Positions 34,009 to 46,848 of a DNA stretch of 64,000 nt are shown here, piece by piece (the first letter of the stretch is position 1; the number at the start of each line of letters is the position of its first letter). The notes under the pieces are model-generated. The model made no database searches. It worked only from the letters and a program-made list of their open reading frames with translations, and was not told the DNA's origin. The translations under genes and the position numbers were made by a program. The DNA is from Capitulum mitella. Its lineage: Eukaryota; Arthropoda; Thecostraca; Pollicipedomorpha; Pollicipedidae. The stretch is from assembly GCA_030062745.1 (NCBI GenBank), contig CP099848.1, positions 8,143,501 to 8,207,500 on the forward strand, in the 5' to 3' direction.

Positions 34009-34208
34009 GTGGTGCCCTCTCGTGCCGGTACTGCGGAGTTTCGTTCACTCAGGCCTCTCATAGGGTGCGCCACGAGCGCTGCGTCCACGAACGCCAAAAG
34101 GCGTTCACCTGCGCGGTCTGCGGCCGCCAGTTCTCACGCCAAGACAACATGCGCGACCACATGAAGAGGCGACACAGCTTCAAGCCGCCGGGCGTCGGCG
34201 ACGCCTGA
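34009..34208 (+). CDS. Alternative C-terminal zinc-finger exon G
   Basis: Two C2H2 fingers; a simple ATG-based scan misses this exon. The acceptor CCCTGTTTCGCAG ends at 34008 and GT completes a split codon, then GGT GCC CTC TCG TGC. Finger 1 runs from CRYC to HERCVH, helix QASHRVR. Finger 2 runs from CAVC to HMKRRH, helix RQDNMRD. The ten-residue tail (SFKPPGVGDA) ends at TGA, 34206-34208. It belongs to the C-G subgroup but is more diverged than D, E and F: its linker reads ERQKAFT instead of ERQRAYP, and helix position 6 of finger 2 is Asp as in exons H and I. Confidence 0.93.
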
Positions 34209-35361
34209 CACCCTTCACCGGACCGCCTGCGACGCACGGTATAACCAACAGCCGGGGCGGCACACGTTGCAAGGGTCACCCGGGAACGCTGTTTACATCC
34301 TGACTGGCACCCGGCTACTTTCCGTCCACCGAGACGTGGTGATCACGGTCGTCTTCTGTCCGTTCAATCCGTTTGTTTGGACTGTGTCCTGGTGGCACAT
34401 TGCTCATCTGAACGGCGCTAATACGCGGTCCATCGGACAACCAGTGCATGGGCTCCTCTGGTGTTTAGTTGCCGCTCCGCTCAGGCAGAAGAAAGAGGCA
34501 ATGCTGTCTGTAACATACCGGAACTTCCCTGTTGTCACAGCTGACGTTTTCCCTGCAAAAAGACAATAATGCGAAACAAAGCAAAAGGGAATTATGCTTG
34601 TTTATTTTTATGACTCGTTGGCCGCGGGAATTTCGTGTTTTATAAAATGCCAATCAAGGCAGTCTTGTACTGTTTCCTTTGCGATTAATTCCTCCCAAGA
34701 AAATCGCGATTGCCGATACGGAATTCCCAGCCATCGGTCCAGTACACTGCACACTTAGCGTGGGGCAGGGGTGGAACGTTTTGTTTGTTACTGGGGGAGG
34801 ACATAGTCTAGATCACTGAACCCTCGACGACGGAAAAGTCCCGGATTTAGGTCACTTTATTTTAAGGTCAGGCCATTTTTCGCATTTCAACAAAAAAAAA
34901 CTGGATCCAAAACTGGCGACGGAGGGGGAAGGCAGCACGGATCCATGATCCTTTTATCTGTGACCATCGTTGGGAAATGTGCAATAGGGATGCGGCAAAA
35001 TCAAACAGAAACGAGGTAGAAACCACGTTTCTCTCCACCTCCACAGAAGTTCCACCCCTCCTGCCTGTATCTCACTAATTTCCACCCCTCAGCTATCGCC
35101 AATACTTTTTCGCACTCATCGAGCTTCACGCCATAATCGCGGCACTCCGCGTTTCGCCCATCACGGTCGCTACTGCCGGCAATCGCAGACGGCACCGATA
35201 CCGGCAAAGCCGTATCTATAAGTTTAGCCGTATCTATAGGTAAGTCTCAGATGCAGACACGCTTTTGATCAAAACTCGCCACTTTGGTTTTATGCGCAAA
35301 ACAGTGGGTGAGGGACATCCACTAATACCAGTCAAGTGCAGAGGGCACAGAGAGAATAGTT
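34209..35361. other. 3' flank of exon G, no gene seen
   Basis: No recognisable gene. No canonical AATAAA close to the stop. Confidence 0.35.
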
Positions 35362-35453
35362 AATATTTTTTATGAAACCCTTGTTCCGTTGCCTGGACAA
35401 ATTCCGCAATATTTTTTATGAAACCCTTCTTCCGTTGCCTGGACAAATTCCAA
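35362..35453. repeat. 46-bp tandem duplication
   Basis: Two adjacent copies of a 46-bp unit (beginning AATATTTTTTATGAAACCCT) differ at only one or two bases, so the duplication is recent. Confidence 0.93.
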
Positions 35454-35802
35454 ACCGTCCCTTTCCTTTAAATGCAAGTAACGATGCCGTTCTGAACGAT
35501 CCTGTAGCCCCCTTTCTTTCTCCTAAGTTAAGAGTTGACCTAGGCCTCAGGTGTATGAGAACATGTTTCTTGAATGAAAAATGAAACTTCGTTTCGACTG
35601 CGGGCCGACGTCATAGCACCGAAGGCACAGCGTCAGCATGGCGTTTCGCATATTGTTTTGCTTTGGCATCCAGGTAAAGACGTATCGTCACACACTTGGT
35701 ATTTTAAGAGCTGGCGGAAGGCCGAGTGGTTTTTATTTTAATACGCAGAAATTCAAATGGGCGGCAAGGTCCGGCCCAGCCTGGCTTGGCGATACCGCTT
35801 TC

Positions 35803-37078
35803 TTAACCCGGCATTGACTGGGGTATTTTGCCACCTTCCATTGACTGCGGGTGGGGCGTTTAACGCCCCTTATATATCTCAAAAACCAATGGCCCGATTT
35901 GGATGATTTAAACGGCAATCGACAGCACGGGTCCGTGCGATCTTGTGACACATTATTTTTTTTAACTCAGGGTCACTGATAACGTCACAGATCAGGTCAA
36001 ACACCCTTAAATGATCCTTTTGTCCAGATTTGCCTGATCACAATGGAAAACAGACTGAGACTGACGTTTCGATGGTAATTTATCTCAAGAGGCTTGGTGT
36101 AATATGCTGAGTACTACCTGACTCAAGGTCATCAAAGGTCAAGGCCACAGGCTAGGTCAAATGTCACGTCTGTGCTAACGGGCCATGTTATACATGTTTC
36201 CAGCTTAATTTGACACGGGGATTCCAAAAAAGGCTCTTTAAAAGAGCTTTGGAACACAGGTAAAGGGTTTAAAGGGCTCTGATTGCCGTGCATTTGTAAT
36301 ATTGCAACATTTTGCACTTTGAAATTCGGAGTAACGCAAACACATTAGTGACCTCGATCTGGAGCCTCCGGACGACCCAACAAGTCAGTTTGGCTCTCGC
36401 TGCACACTTTCACGTCACGTCATGGAATGCTACACAAAATTGCAAAGACCAGTACTTCTACATCGGTCACCAGGAGCGTCAGACACCGCAAACTTACTCA
36501 CTAAGCTGACATTGGTACAGAACTACCAAGAATCAAACCGTAAACAAGTGCTGCATTGTTGCAAGAGCCTGCCGCATGAGTTCTCCATGCAATATCGTTA
36601 TAACCTTTGAATTACACATCTTATCATCCCGGACTGGAAAAACCTCTTTTGTATCGAACATCATCGAAATGCCTTCCTATTTTCCCTCCTTCTCATGTAC
36701 ATATCATCTAAAATTCAAAATTCCTACATAAATATTTGACCTAAGATGACCTAGTGTGGGGTCACGGGTGATGTTCATTGACCTCTCGTCGTTATGACAT
36801 ACAAAGCAAGCCACCGTCGCCATGCCGAACAATTTTAATTATAACCATGAAACGAGGTAAAATTGTGCGTCAAATCACAAAACATGGTTGTCTTTATGAT
36901 GTCATATTGACATGACCCAGGGTGACCTTGATCACCAAATTTTGTCGGTATGTGCGAATTAATGTAAAAAAAACTACTGAGAGTTTCAACGCGCAGCGGT
37001 CACTCATTTCGGAGATATTTAGAAAATGCGCCAGCGGGAGGGGGCGTTAAACGCCCCCACCATTCAGTGGCAGGTTAA
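35803..37078. mobile_element. TTAA-bounded element 5 (piggyBac-like, strong inverted ends)
   Basis: This 1276-bp element is bounded by TTAA at 35803-35806 and 37075-37078. The left end reads TTAACCCGGCATTGACTGGG. The right end, reverse-complemented, reads TTAACCTGCCACTGAATGG. About 50 bases inside the left tip lies the perfect palindrome GGGGCGTTTAACGCCCC (35853-35869), repeated in inverted form near the right tip (37041-37057). The body matches 54280-55040. A direct pair AGGTCA-TCAA-AGGTCA lies at 36126-36141. Non-coding. Confidence 0.85.
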
Positions 37079-39474
37079 GGATTTTTTGCAACCGCTGGCC
37101 ACCAAATCATGAAATTTTCACGGACAGCCTCAGTTCCGTAAACTCTATGTATTTCTGCTGCAGTCCGTCAGCTTGCTAATTCGCTGTTCTTTGCAACTAT
37201 TCTGAGAGTAGCGTTTCCGCAATGAGACATTTTTGCACGGGCGTTTTTATTACTGGTTTCAGGTCGTCAATAGTCACTGAATGCGGTCCTTGCAGGGTAA
37301 ACAGCCACTACCACTCATACAATCGCTGAAAATTGGAAACTCAAATTTCTTTAAGGCCCGACAAATTTTTACGCAATTTAAACAAGTTCAACCGAGGGAA
37401 GCGGAACTGTTTGTGTTGCTTGGTGTTGATCTTGCGGAAGCGCCGCAGATTTCTTTAAAGGTGACTATTGTGGTCTTATTCGATTTAAACTGTGCTTAAA
37501 AGAGAAGCTAATCATCATACAGTCTTCAGGCTTCCATTTAGGCACTTATTCTCCCAGTTCTGCATTTCACGTTAGCCATGAACATTGAAGGAGTAAAATT
37601 TGTTATTAATGGGGGGGGGGGCCAAATCAAACATCGGGGGGTCACATGCTCCTCCAAAAGTACTTGAAGTTTTGCGCCTCGGGCATGGGGATAGAGCACA
37701 ACAGAAAACTCCGTTACGTGCGTGGTTGCTGTTCGCATGTGTTGGCGCATGCTAGTGCTCTTTCCGCAAAACCCTAGTTTCGATCCGTGCGTTGTTGATT
37801 TGTTTAAACTCACATTTTTTGGCCTTTTCCATGCACGTTGGCTTCTTACTTGTTCTTGTACAGCGGGCAACCGAAATCATCGTTTGTTTAGTCAGTGCAT
37901 TGTATCCACGTAAAGAAGTCGTCTTAGCATTTGTTAATGATGTTCATTTTCTTCCCCTTTCCACTGGAGGAACCACAGCAGAATGCATGAAGATTTTCGA
38001 ATTTAGATCATCTGTGAAAACATGATCTTTCACAGAGGGGAAACAAAACTTAAACTTCCCATATAAAAGAACATGCTTTATGTTTTTCACATAAATCTTA
38101 CATATGCCCCTTTCCAGTTTATGCGGACTACCACATAAATTTGAGATTCTACTCTACCACTGCCTCTTTTTGTTAAATTGTACTCCGCAAATCGTCATGG
38201 TGGACTTCATGGTGACTTTCTTACCCAGATCCGAGTAATCTGCCGTAAAACATCACCACGAACAGGTGAGGTGAAGCTTTTATCAAAAATGGAGCGTTAT
38301 GATCACGCATAGTTATGACTAGACCCAGAAATATTTCAAATGAGCGATGCTTTTACCGTTCTGTTTGCCGAAATGTCCAGGAAAGGTTTGCCTTTTGTTT
38401 GGGAAACAAAGGTTTTAACGTCTACTTGCCTAGATATGACTGATGGGCGGAGGTACTTAACAGTTACATTAGGAACTATTATACTGAGGTGAAACTTAAC
38501 TATGATGGCGTCATTCGCAGAGATGGTTTGGTTTAGTGGTGTGTCCTGCTGGTCGCCGAGAGGTCCCCAGAGCTAGGACATTCCAGGTTAGTTCGGCCAG
38601 TCAGTAGGACAATGTAACACCCTTATCTCCCAAAGTTTGGTATGACTTGGTCTTAGGAGTCATCTTGGACGCCAAAAACTACCGTTAAATTTCAGGCTTG
38701 TCAGAGTTACGGTTTGAGAGTTATTACTTCTGGTATCTTAGTTCATTGCATTGTAAATGCTGTCGCTGGCGGCATATAAACCGCAAACATCAGTCCAGTC
38801 ATGATTTAGAAATAGGTCGTTGGGTTCAAAAATGACCCATGAGTTTGTTTCCTGTATTATTTTTGTCCCGAATATCAATCTGAAACCTGCGATCTCGTGA
38901 CCTTACGCCACGTGCCCCAGTACAACCTTAAGCCAATTAGAAGAGGCATTTTTTCAAGGAGATATTATTTAACAATGGAAATTTGCCTTCATAACTTTAA
39001 AGTTTAAAAATGTTTTTTTTATCTAAAAGAGTAAATAAGGCATGCTTACGACCACGTTCCTAGGGTTTTGCCTCAGAGCTCCACGGCAACTTCGTTGCAA
39101 TTTAAGCAAAAAAGTAGATACAGGCGCGAAAGATGGGAGAATGCGCTCCAGATAATGATGATTACATCTAAAGAAAAGTTGTGCGGAGAAACACGGAGCG
39201 GGGGAATTTTAGTGTGGCGGAGTAAACTTTGTTATACTTTTGATCGACTGATCGATCCGTCGCAAAAGCCCCACGAGTGACCCGTCCTAATCTCGTCACT
39301 GATCTTGATAGTGCCCTCGCCCGAACAGTGACACCTCACAGCAGAAAGAGGCCTCTCATAATCTTGATTTTGGAATCCGGCCGGCCGCCAGACAGCACCG
39401 CCTTGTGTTGTGTAGCATCCACTGAACAGAGGCGGCGGAGACGTCTGTGTTCAGGACGCCGTCCAGCTGATCCT
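37079..39474. other. Intron upstream of exon H, no gene seen
   Basis: No recognisable exon. A run of 12 G lies at about 37611-37622, inside a small repeat-like block. Confidence 0.35.
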
Positions 39475-39550
39475 GCTGACGGTGACGTCCGTTCTGATAA
39501 CGCTGGCGGTGACGTCCGTTCTGCAAACGCTGGCAGTGACGTCCGCTGGT
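39475..39550. repeat. 27-bp tandem repeat with TGACGTC cores
   Basis: The unit CGCTGGCGGTGACGTCCGTT plus seven bases is present 2.8 times. Each unit carries GTGACGTCC, which contains seven of the eight bases of a cAMP response element. It lies about 200 bases before exon H. Confidence 0.85.
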
Positions 39551-39751
39551 AGCCTCCTGTGACCTTCGATTCTACAGAACAAGAGTGAATGGCTCATTCC
39601 TGAGCGTTATCATTCTCCGAGTCCAGACGTCATTGTGCCCTCGGTGTCCCCTTCAGGTACCGCAGGACCGAGACGGGGAGACGCCGCCCGAGCCCGAGTT
39701 GCCGTGACCGTCATCACGATGTCCGCTGAGTCGTGCCGCCTGTGCCCGCAG

Positions 39752-39984
39752 ACGTCCGGCCGGGCCAGCACCGCTGCCAGTACTGCGGCGCCGGCTTCAG
39801 CATGAACTGGCTGCGGCGGCGCCACGAGCGCTCCGTGCACGAGAACCTGAACCAGCACGTGTGCCACGTGTGCAACAAGTCCTACTCGCGCAAGGACTCG
39901 CTGCGGGACCACATCCGGCGCTATCACGGCTCGGAGATGCTGGCGCCGGGCGGTCCGCAGCCGCGGCCGTATGGCGCCGTCTGA
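39752..39984 (+). CDS. Alternative C-terminal zinc-finger exon H
   Basis: Two C2H2 fingers. The acceptor GCCTGTGCCCGCAG ends at 39751 and AC completes a split codon, then GTC CGG CCG. Finger 1 runs from CQYC to HERSVH, helix MNWLRRR. Finger 2 runs from CHVC to HIRRYH, helix RKDSLRD. The 18-residue tail is Pro/Gly-rich and ends PYGAV before TGA. With exon I it forms a subgroup with NWLRRRHERS in finger 1, differing from the HRARHER subgroup. The acceptor block differs from that of C-G, with no TGCTGACGGG motif directly before it, consistent with an older split. Confidence 0.92.
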
Positions 39985-40696
39985 CCGTCTCAGACCAAAT
40001 GAGACTGGCGACTGCGGAGCTGGGTGAAAATCCCAGGCTCTGCGAGGCTCGGGAGACAGGCGGCAGAACTCTCGGGATCCGTGAAGAGGAACTCTAGCCG
40101 CAGGGTCGGACTGCAGGCAGCTTGGCGTTACTCTTAACCTCTTTTTTGCGAACATTTTGGAATCTGCTCTATGAATAATGCATCTGAAGATTTTGGGAAC
40201 AAAAGCTGCATTACTTTTAAGTTTTGGAATATGTTCGTCCTTTAAACAAATTATTTGTGATGCTCGCCAGTTTTCGTGAACCTCTGACGATAACGGGAAG
40301 GGGGGCCAATTGACTCTTCTTCACCCTCTCTGGCTACGCTGTTGGCTGTAGGGGACGTTGTGGGCGATTGTCCAGCAGGCCAGGCCTGGTAGTGGTTGCC
40401 GATCAGCCAGGACTGGGAGATGCCAGGGGTCGCCACTGGGCACAGTGATGAGCGTCTGTGTCGCAGAAACAGTGACTAGCTTATGCAGTTTATGTAATTA
40501 CCATTTTTAAAACCTTTTACTTGCGACTTGTGCTACCCCGAAGTAGACATGCTTCGAGGAACGTTCTTTTACTAGTGTGACTTCAGGTGCGTTCCGGTTG
40601 TTTGAGCTCTGCAAGGCTGCATCACCAACGAAAAGCCAAACGTCAAGAGTTGGAATGAAGCGAACTTCCTGTTTGTAGTCGAGCCTAACTTGTGGA

Positions 40697-40702
40697 AATA
40701 AA
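40697..40702 (+). terminator. Possible poly(A) signal for exon H
   Basis: AATAAA with a GT-rich stretch 25-50 bases later (TGTGTGC, TTGGTGTT), about 710 bases after the exon H stop. Confidence 0.45.
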
Positions 40703-43333
40703 CGAGTTCTGACCTAACGAAATTCCTGTGTGCTACTTGTAGATTGGTGTTATTCTGTAATACACGAAAAGTCGGAATGATTCACATTATTAACCCTCGC
40801 CCGTATAGGGCCTTCTGCATAGCTGGGTGGTGTAGGGGGGTGGTTGGTACGACCCCCTCCGGCCACTTCCACAATGTGCGTTCTAGAGTGTCGCGGAAAA
40901 AACCCAGCGTGCTGCGCCTGACGAGATCTCGCGACCGGTATGTCTTTGTAAGTTGGCCTTCCAGACCCTCAACGGGTCAACGGATGACCTTCCAGATCGG
41001 GTCAAAGGTCAGAAATTGGCTGAAAGTGGTACTTTTTCGAGTTTAAGCGTAAATGAACGCCAAAGAATGAATGATGACGGAACGAGACGGATATAGTGTT
41101 CATCGATCAATTATGAGTCTATCTGTGCCCCACATGATTGTATTTTTCCCACGGACTGCGATCCAAGTCATGTTACATCAATCCCTGTCAAGCTGAGTCG
41201 TCGGCTTAAATGCGCTCTCGGAGCTGCAGAAGTACTTTTGCAGAAAGGAAAACATGTTGAAGTGAAATGTAACATCTCAGCGAACAAGCATTTTTATCAT
41301 GTGACGATTGTCTAAATAGTTTTGCACACAAATCGCCACATGTCAATGTACCTTTCTGTTTAGAAGTGTGCTCACAAAATTGCAGAAAGTATCAAAAGTT
41401 AATTTCACGCACCAGATGTTTCCAGTACATTAAAAATAGAATTCGCTGTGTTTTTTGCCTTTAGTCACTTCAATATTCCGGTGTAAACTTAAATAGGTAA
41501 AACACTGTAAAAAATAGCTTACCGTATTAGACATGAATTGGTGTGTTGCAGGCGAAATACTCTGCGAACTGCTCCCAACCTGTGAGTAAAAATGTGATAT
41601 ATGGGGCAAGGAAGAGGAGGGTACAGCTATGCAGTAATATACAGCTAGTACACATAAAATGCGTGGGTTTATGGCCTTAGAACAGTTGGAGCGTGGAAGT
41701 TGCGGTCAGAGTGGATGTGAGAATGTTGCAAAGTTCTCAAAACGGCTAGGATTTGGAAGTTAATATTGTTATGAGTAGTCACGGAATCAGTACCTATCAG
41801 GTATTGTTTGTCCTTTAATCTCGCATATGGTTCTACACCACACCCACCTTGCAGGTGCCCATTTGGCATGGTTGATATACCATTTAGCCTGAGCAGTCTG
41901 GAGTTTCTCCCCATACGTGTTGGAATTTACGCAGTTTTGTGTGTTTTATTTACATACATTCTGAAGGCTGGTTTCATACGTGAAGCTGCCATTCATACAT
42001 TACTGCCATTTTACTATGGAAGCTTAGCTAGTGTTCTCTACGTATCTATGACATGGTGATTGTGTTGTGAAATGGTCTCCGCTACTTGCCTGAATGATGA
42101 GGGATGTGGCTAGCCACATCACTATGTCGTGCAAGATTGCATTTATTAATATGGTTTGAAACAATGTGTATTTTGTGCCGATTTATGTCCAGTCCATTGC
42201 TAATGCATTTCCTGAATGATGACTAATTGTCACGTTAATAGAATGCAAATTATTTTTTGTTATAGTTCTTATACACGTTTTCAAAGAAAACACATTCAGG
42301 CAGGTTATTGTCCATGTGACCTTAAGCCACCACTTTTCCATTGTGCTTGGACTATCAGTTGCCCTAAAAAGCATGTAAGGGTGCTTTTCAAAACACAATT
42401 TCCAAAGACATACTTTCTGCCATTTCTGTGACATGTTCTGCCGCCCCTCTTTTTCAGACAGCCAGTATTAAACGGTCAACACCGGTGGCAGAAATTAATT
42501 TCGGCCAGCTACTACCAACTCTGCTGATTGTTATTTGCTTAACCCTGATGCATGATTGCTGTCGGAATGTTATGAAGATAAACTGTGGGCACCCACACGC
42601 TGAAAAATGATTTGATGCATACTACAAAAATTTTGATTTGATTAGAACTTGTAAAAAAAACTACGAAACTCTGTGACCACTAGGATCATAACACCGAAAC
42701 TCTCCTCTACATGGACTGCAAACATGTGTTCAAGTTAATCTCAGCTACGCTCTTCAATACTCGAGTCAAAAAGGACTTGAATATCATGAAAACAATTAAT
42801 ATTCACGAAAGGATTTTTAAAAAAAATTACGTCTTATAGTAACACTGTTGTTCCCAGAAACATGTATTGTTACCATGCTGGAACGATATTTAAGCCCCAT
42901 TTAAAATTATTCATGCTATGAAAAATCGTTAAGTTCGTAAATGCACATGGTTCTCTGTGGATTTACGAAATTACGATTCTTCTATGTGGATTATCAGCTC
43001 ACCATTGTATAGTTGTCCTGGGATCCAATAAAGTCCCCTTGGTTTAAGAAATACACGCACAAACGTGAAAACTCCTTGTCTAGCCGTATTAGAAACGCCG
43101 GTTTTACTTACCAGCGGCGTCACAACTGTACTGTTACCGCATGTCCAGCGTGTCTCCTTTGTCTATGGTTTTTGGAGCGAACTGCTAATCCAGTAAACTT
43201 CATCCATGCTACCAGCGTGGAGTTCAAACACCACTTCTAAATATCCAATGCGAAGTAGGACCACAGAGCCAACGTGGCTTCCTCAGTGAAGGATGAAGAA
43301 AGAATTCCTGCATTCGCGGACCTGGTTGATAGG

Positions 43334-43367
43334 CACCCAGTAACTGGGTGTCTCCAGTTACTGGGTG
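43334..43367. repeat. Small hairpin
   Basis: CACCCAGTAACTGG and CCAGTTACTGGGTG are perfect inverted repeats around a 6-base loop. Confidence 0.9.
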
Positions 43368-46284
43368 GGTATTCAACAATCAAAACACCTGACCTCCAGC
43401 AGCCGGCCGCGCGGCGCTGTCCACGGACACAGTGAACATGGTTGTATATGTAACACTGGTTTACAGTCTTCAGCTGAACGCGGCCGTGCACGCGGCAAAT
43501 GGCATCGATGGCGTCGTTTTCGCGAAAGATGCGCGCACATTAAATCGTCCGTGGGCTGCTAACATTAGCGCGCTCCCCTAGCCACTTCCTTCGGTAGAAC
43601 CCTTCGCGTAGCGCAAGAAGGATGTCGTGGTGCAAGTCTCGCCAATGTTCGTGTGCATGCTTTCTGTCCTTCCTGGAGATCTAAAGTAGCAGTAATGGTA
43701 CTTTGTCCAGAGTCGGCCTCAGTTTCAAGGCATCGCAAACACCACACACGGTGCTCGTATCCGTCGGTGGTTGCGATAGCTGTCGGCCTGATGGCAGAGT
43801 GCCAGTATTTCGGACAGAAAAACGCACTTGAAGGTAGACAAAGCACCTTGATAAAAAAAATTGCTGCTTGATTAATAAGCCAACCAGCAATTGACGCGAA
43901 AAGAACGACACGAGGGATACTTATCGCTCTATGTCAGGCTTAAGTAAGCACCCATTAGCACCCCTGGTGCTAAATATTTTTTACATTGAGGTGTCTATCC
44001 GGGGTGAGTTGAATCTCTGATGAGCTGAGTCAGGCTCAGATCCGTCAGCAGTGTTGCGTTATTTCACTTCGTCCGGTCTAGTTGGCCTCAGCAGACCACT
44101 GCTGAGGTCGCCCAGCGGATGCACATGGCTGCCGGTACCGACGGCTTCCAGCAGCTGCTGTCACAGCGTCTCCAGACCATCCGCCGTACGCCTGTCCGGG
44201 GGTCTGTACGCCGCTCCAGCCACCGCCGATCGCCACCGCGAAACACAGCGTCAGCCACGCGGTCTCCAGGCATGTATCAGCCAGCAGTGGCAGCTTCAGC
44301 CAGGACGCAGTGATGTGACTGCGAATCAGCATATCCAGCCCACCACCTCATGTGGTTCGCCGGCCCCTTGCCACCGTCCGGTCCTGTCTGGTAACCCGAT
44401 ATCCACTGAAGAGCAGCATGCTGCTGTTCACTAGCTCAGTGAGCCAGGTCTCGGACGTGCAAAGGAAATCCAGGTCGTTTTGTTGCAAAATCAGTCTAGA
44501 TAGGAAAAGTCGCTAAATTTCAGCACGATAGCGCAAACGGTCTAGCTTTAGTGCCAGAAAAACCTCCGGGGAAGGGTGAATCGGCGGATAGGGGGAGGCG
44601 AATCGGCCTCTGAATGAAAATAAGGTTAATGCCTACGTCTCTTATGTTTGTAACTATGCTTTTCTGGCGGCAATGCCTCTCTTCCTCGGACTCATTTGGA
44701 TCAGGTCATTTCTGGAAGAAAGGGGCAACGACCTGATTGCCTCATGGGCAAAAAACGGCAAAGAGCAATTGGTAGAAATGTTTTGGCCTGCTCCACTTAA
44801 ATATTTAATATAGTCGGCAATCGCCGTAATTTTAGGATCCCGGCAATCCTATAAAAACGACGAGTTGTGGCAAATCCAAGGCGTTTGCCAAAACGCGTTC
44901 TGGCTGTTTAGGAACAGGACTGAAGACCTAAGAAATGTTGACGAGGAAGAGTACTTCTTACCTTTGAGAAGGAGAAGATTGTTCTGTTATGTTACTCTTC
45001 CCCTAGATACAATGCGTAGCTCATACATGTAAAAAGGACTTTCAATAAGATGCCTTCAGTTGTTTCTTTTTGACCTACACCGGTCTGACGTATATCTAGC
45101 TGAATCCTGGCTACGCCCATCGGCCAGTAAATGCGAAACAGGTGCTACTCATTGGACAATTCAAAACCCGTACGCATGAGTGCTTGAAGCGTTATTTACC
45201 ACTACGAACGAAACATTGCTCGTAGGCCTTAGGGTAAGCTAAAAGTTTATTACCTAACAGGAGAAAAAAAGTGTTTACATGTGGTAACTGAACTTTCACA
45301 TCAACCGGTCTTCGATTATTTTCTTCCAACCCCTCCAGACGATGGGGGTGGCTGCCATCTCCCCACCCCACGAAGTTTTTCTGAGAATGCCGACGAACCA
45401 GCCGCGTTAAGAACCTAAAATCTGCAATAGCCAACTTTACATCCTTTCCGCATGTTTCATTCAAAACTGATTACCAGGTTATGCCAGGTCATGGAATTAT
45501 GACGCCATTCTAAAAGCCTTGCAAGCCGGCTTTTTAGATCTCAGCCATCTTTTAGCTTCTTTCTCAGGGATTTGAGGAGACGGGTCTGTTTTTGATGCGG
45601 GGCTGTTTCAGCGCAGCCTGACGCCACGTCTGGCTTTGGAACGTTGAAATGATCTTTCCAAGGCTAAGTGAGGTCGCTGACCTCGTTTGGTCCCAAAATG
45701 CATTTGAACCGGTTCAGGGTAATGTTTGGCGTTGATTTCAGTGATAGCAACCATGATTAGCAGCCTCGATGATCAGAACACTGTGGTCATTTGTTAGGAG
45801 CCAGAAGACGGTGGTGGCCGCTTTTTGCTTGACCAAAGATCGATCTTTTTCTCTTTTTTTCGGTATTTGTCAGTCTGACCATATCCAGAACGTGGTCAGA
45901 TTGTTTGAAATGACTGACGGCCGATTTCGGCCTCAGATCTTACACGTGCACAAACAGAATGGCAGCCGCTGCTAAAAAAAACCGTAGTTTCTTTGTCCCG
46001 GAGACACGAAAGAAGAAAACCCAATCCTGTAATCCGTATTATGTCTCTCATGCAGCTAGAAAAGTTCTCTGAGGTTGCTCAGCAGTAACTTCTTTCGTTT
46101 TTTTTGTCATTCCCGTCGTGCGTTTTAACGCAGTCGTTGCACATGGATACAAGCCCAGGCACCTACGGCATATTTGATCAGACACAAACGGCATTCTTGG
46201 TCAGACGAATGCCTTCATGTTGTGTTTCTCTACCATAATCATTATGTTAATTCTGATAACAGCAGGAGCTGCCGACGGCATTGC

Positions 46285-46830
46285 TGGCCTTTTTAATGCG
46301 CAATGATGGTGCTGTAAGTAACCCCGCCTTTTTTCTGTGCAGCGGCAGTGTTTTCTGTCTGTATAGTATGCCTTTTTAATGTGCAGAGACAGTGCTCTCT
46401 GTATAGCGTGCCACTGCACACTTTTTATTAACGTGCAATGACAGTGTTTCCTGTCTGCCTAGTCCCCTCTTTTTTAATTTGCAATGGCAGTCTCTCTGTC
46501 TGTCTGTCCGTCTGTCTGTCCGTAAAATCCGCCTTTTTAATGCGCAGTGACAGTGTTCTCTGTCCGTAAAGTCCGTCTTTTTTAACGCGCAGTGGCAGTG
46601 CTCTCTGTCTTCATACTCTGCCTTTTTTAATGCGCAGTGACAATGCTCTCTCCCTCTCTCTCTCTCTCTCTGTATAGTCCTTTTGAGTACGCAGTGGCAG
46701 TGTCCTTTGTCTGCATACCCCGCCTTTTTTAATTCACGGTGACAGTGTTTGCAAACTCTGTCTTTTTAAATGCGCGGCAGCAGTGTTCTCTGTCCGTAGG
46801 ACTGGCCTTTTTAAATGCGCAGTGACACTG
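46285..46830. repeat. Degenerate tandem repeat before exon I
   Basis: About ten imperfect units of roughly 40-60 bp contain TTTTTAATGCGCAGTGACAG followed by TGTTCTCTGTCTG. A (TC)n run lies near 46645-46670. The array ends only about 20 bases before the splice acceptor of exon I, and its CT-rich end may supply that acceptor's pyrimidine tract. Confidence 0.88.
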
Positions 46831-46848
46831 CTCTCTGCCCGTCCACAG

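Larger units (their letters stand above)
39985..46284. other. 3' flank of exon H and intron upstream of exon I, no gene seen
   Basis: A poly(A) signal candidate lies at 40697. A TTAA end like those of the other elements (TTAACCCTCGCCCGTATAGG) lies at 40790 and another at 44626 (reverse complement TTAACCTTATTTTC with CCTCCCCC inside), without clear partners. A 14-bp hairpin lies at 43334-43367. AGGTCA-type repeats recur at about 45490-45910. GC-rich frames at 44.05-44.43 kb show no domain. I see no exon. Confidence 0.4.
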
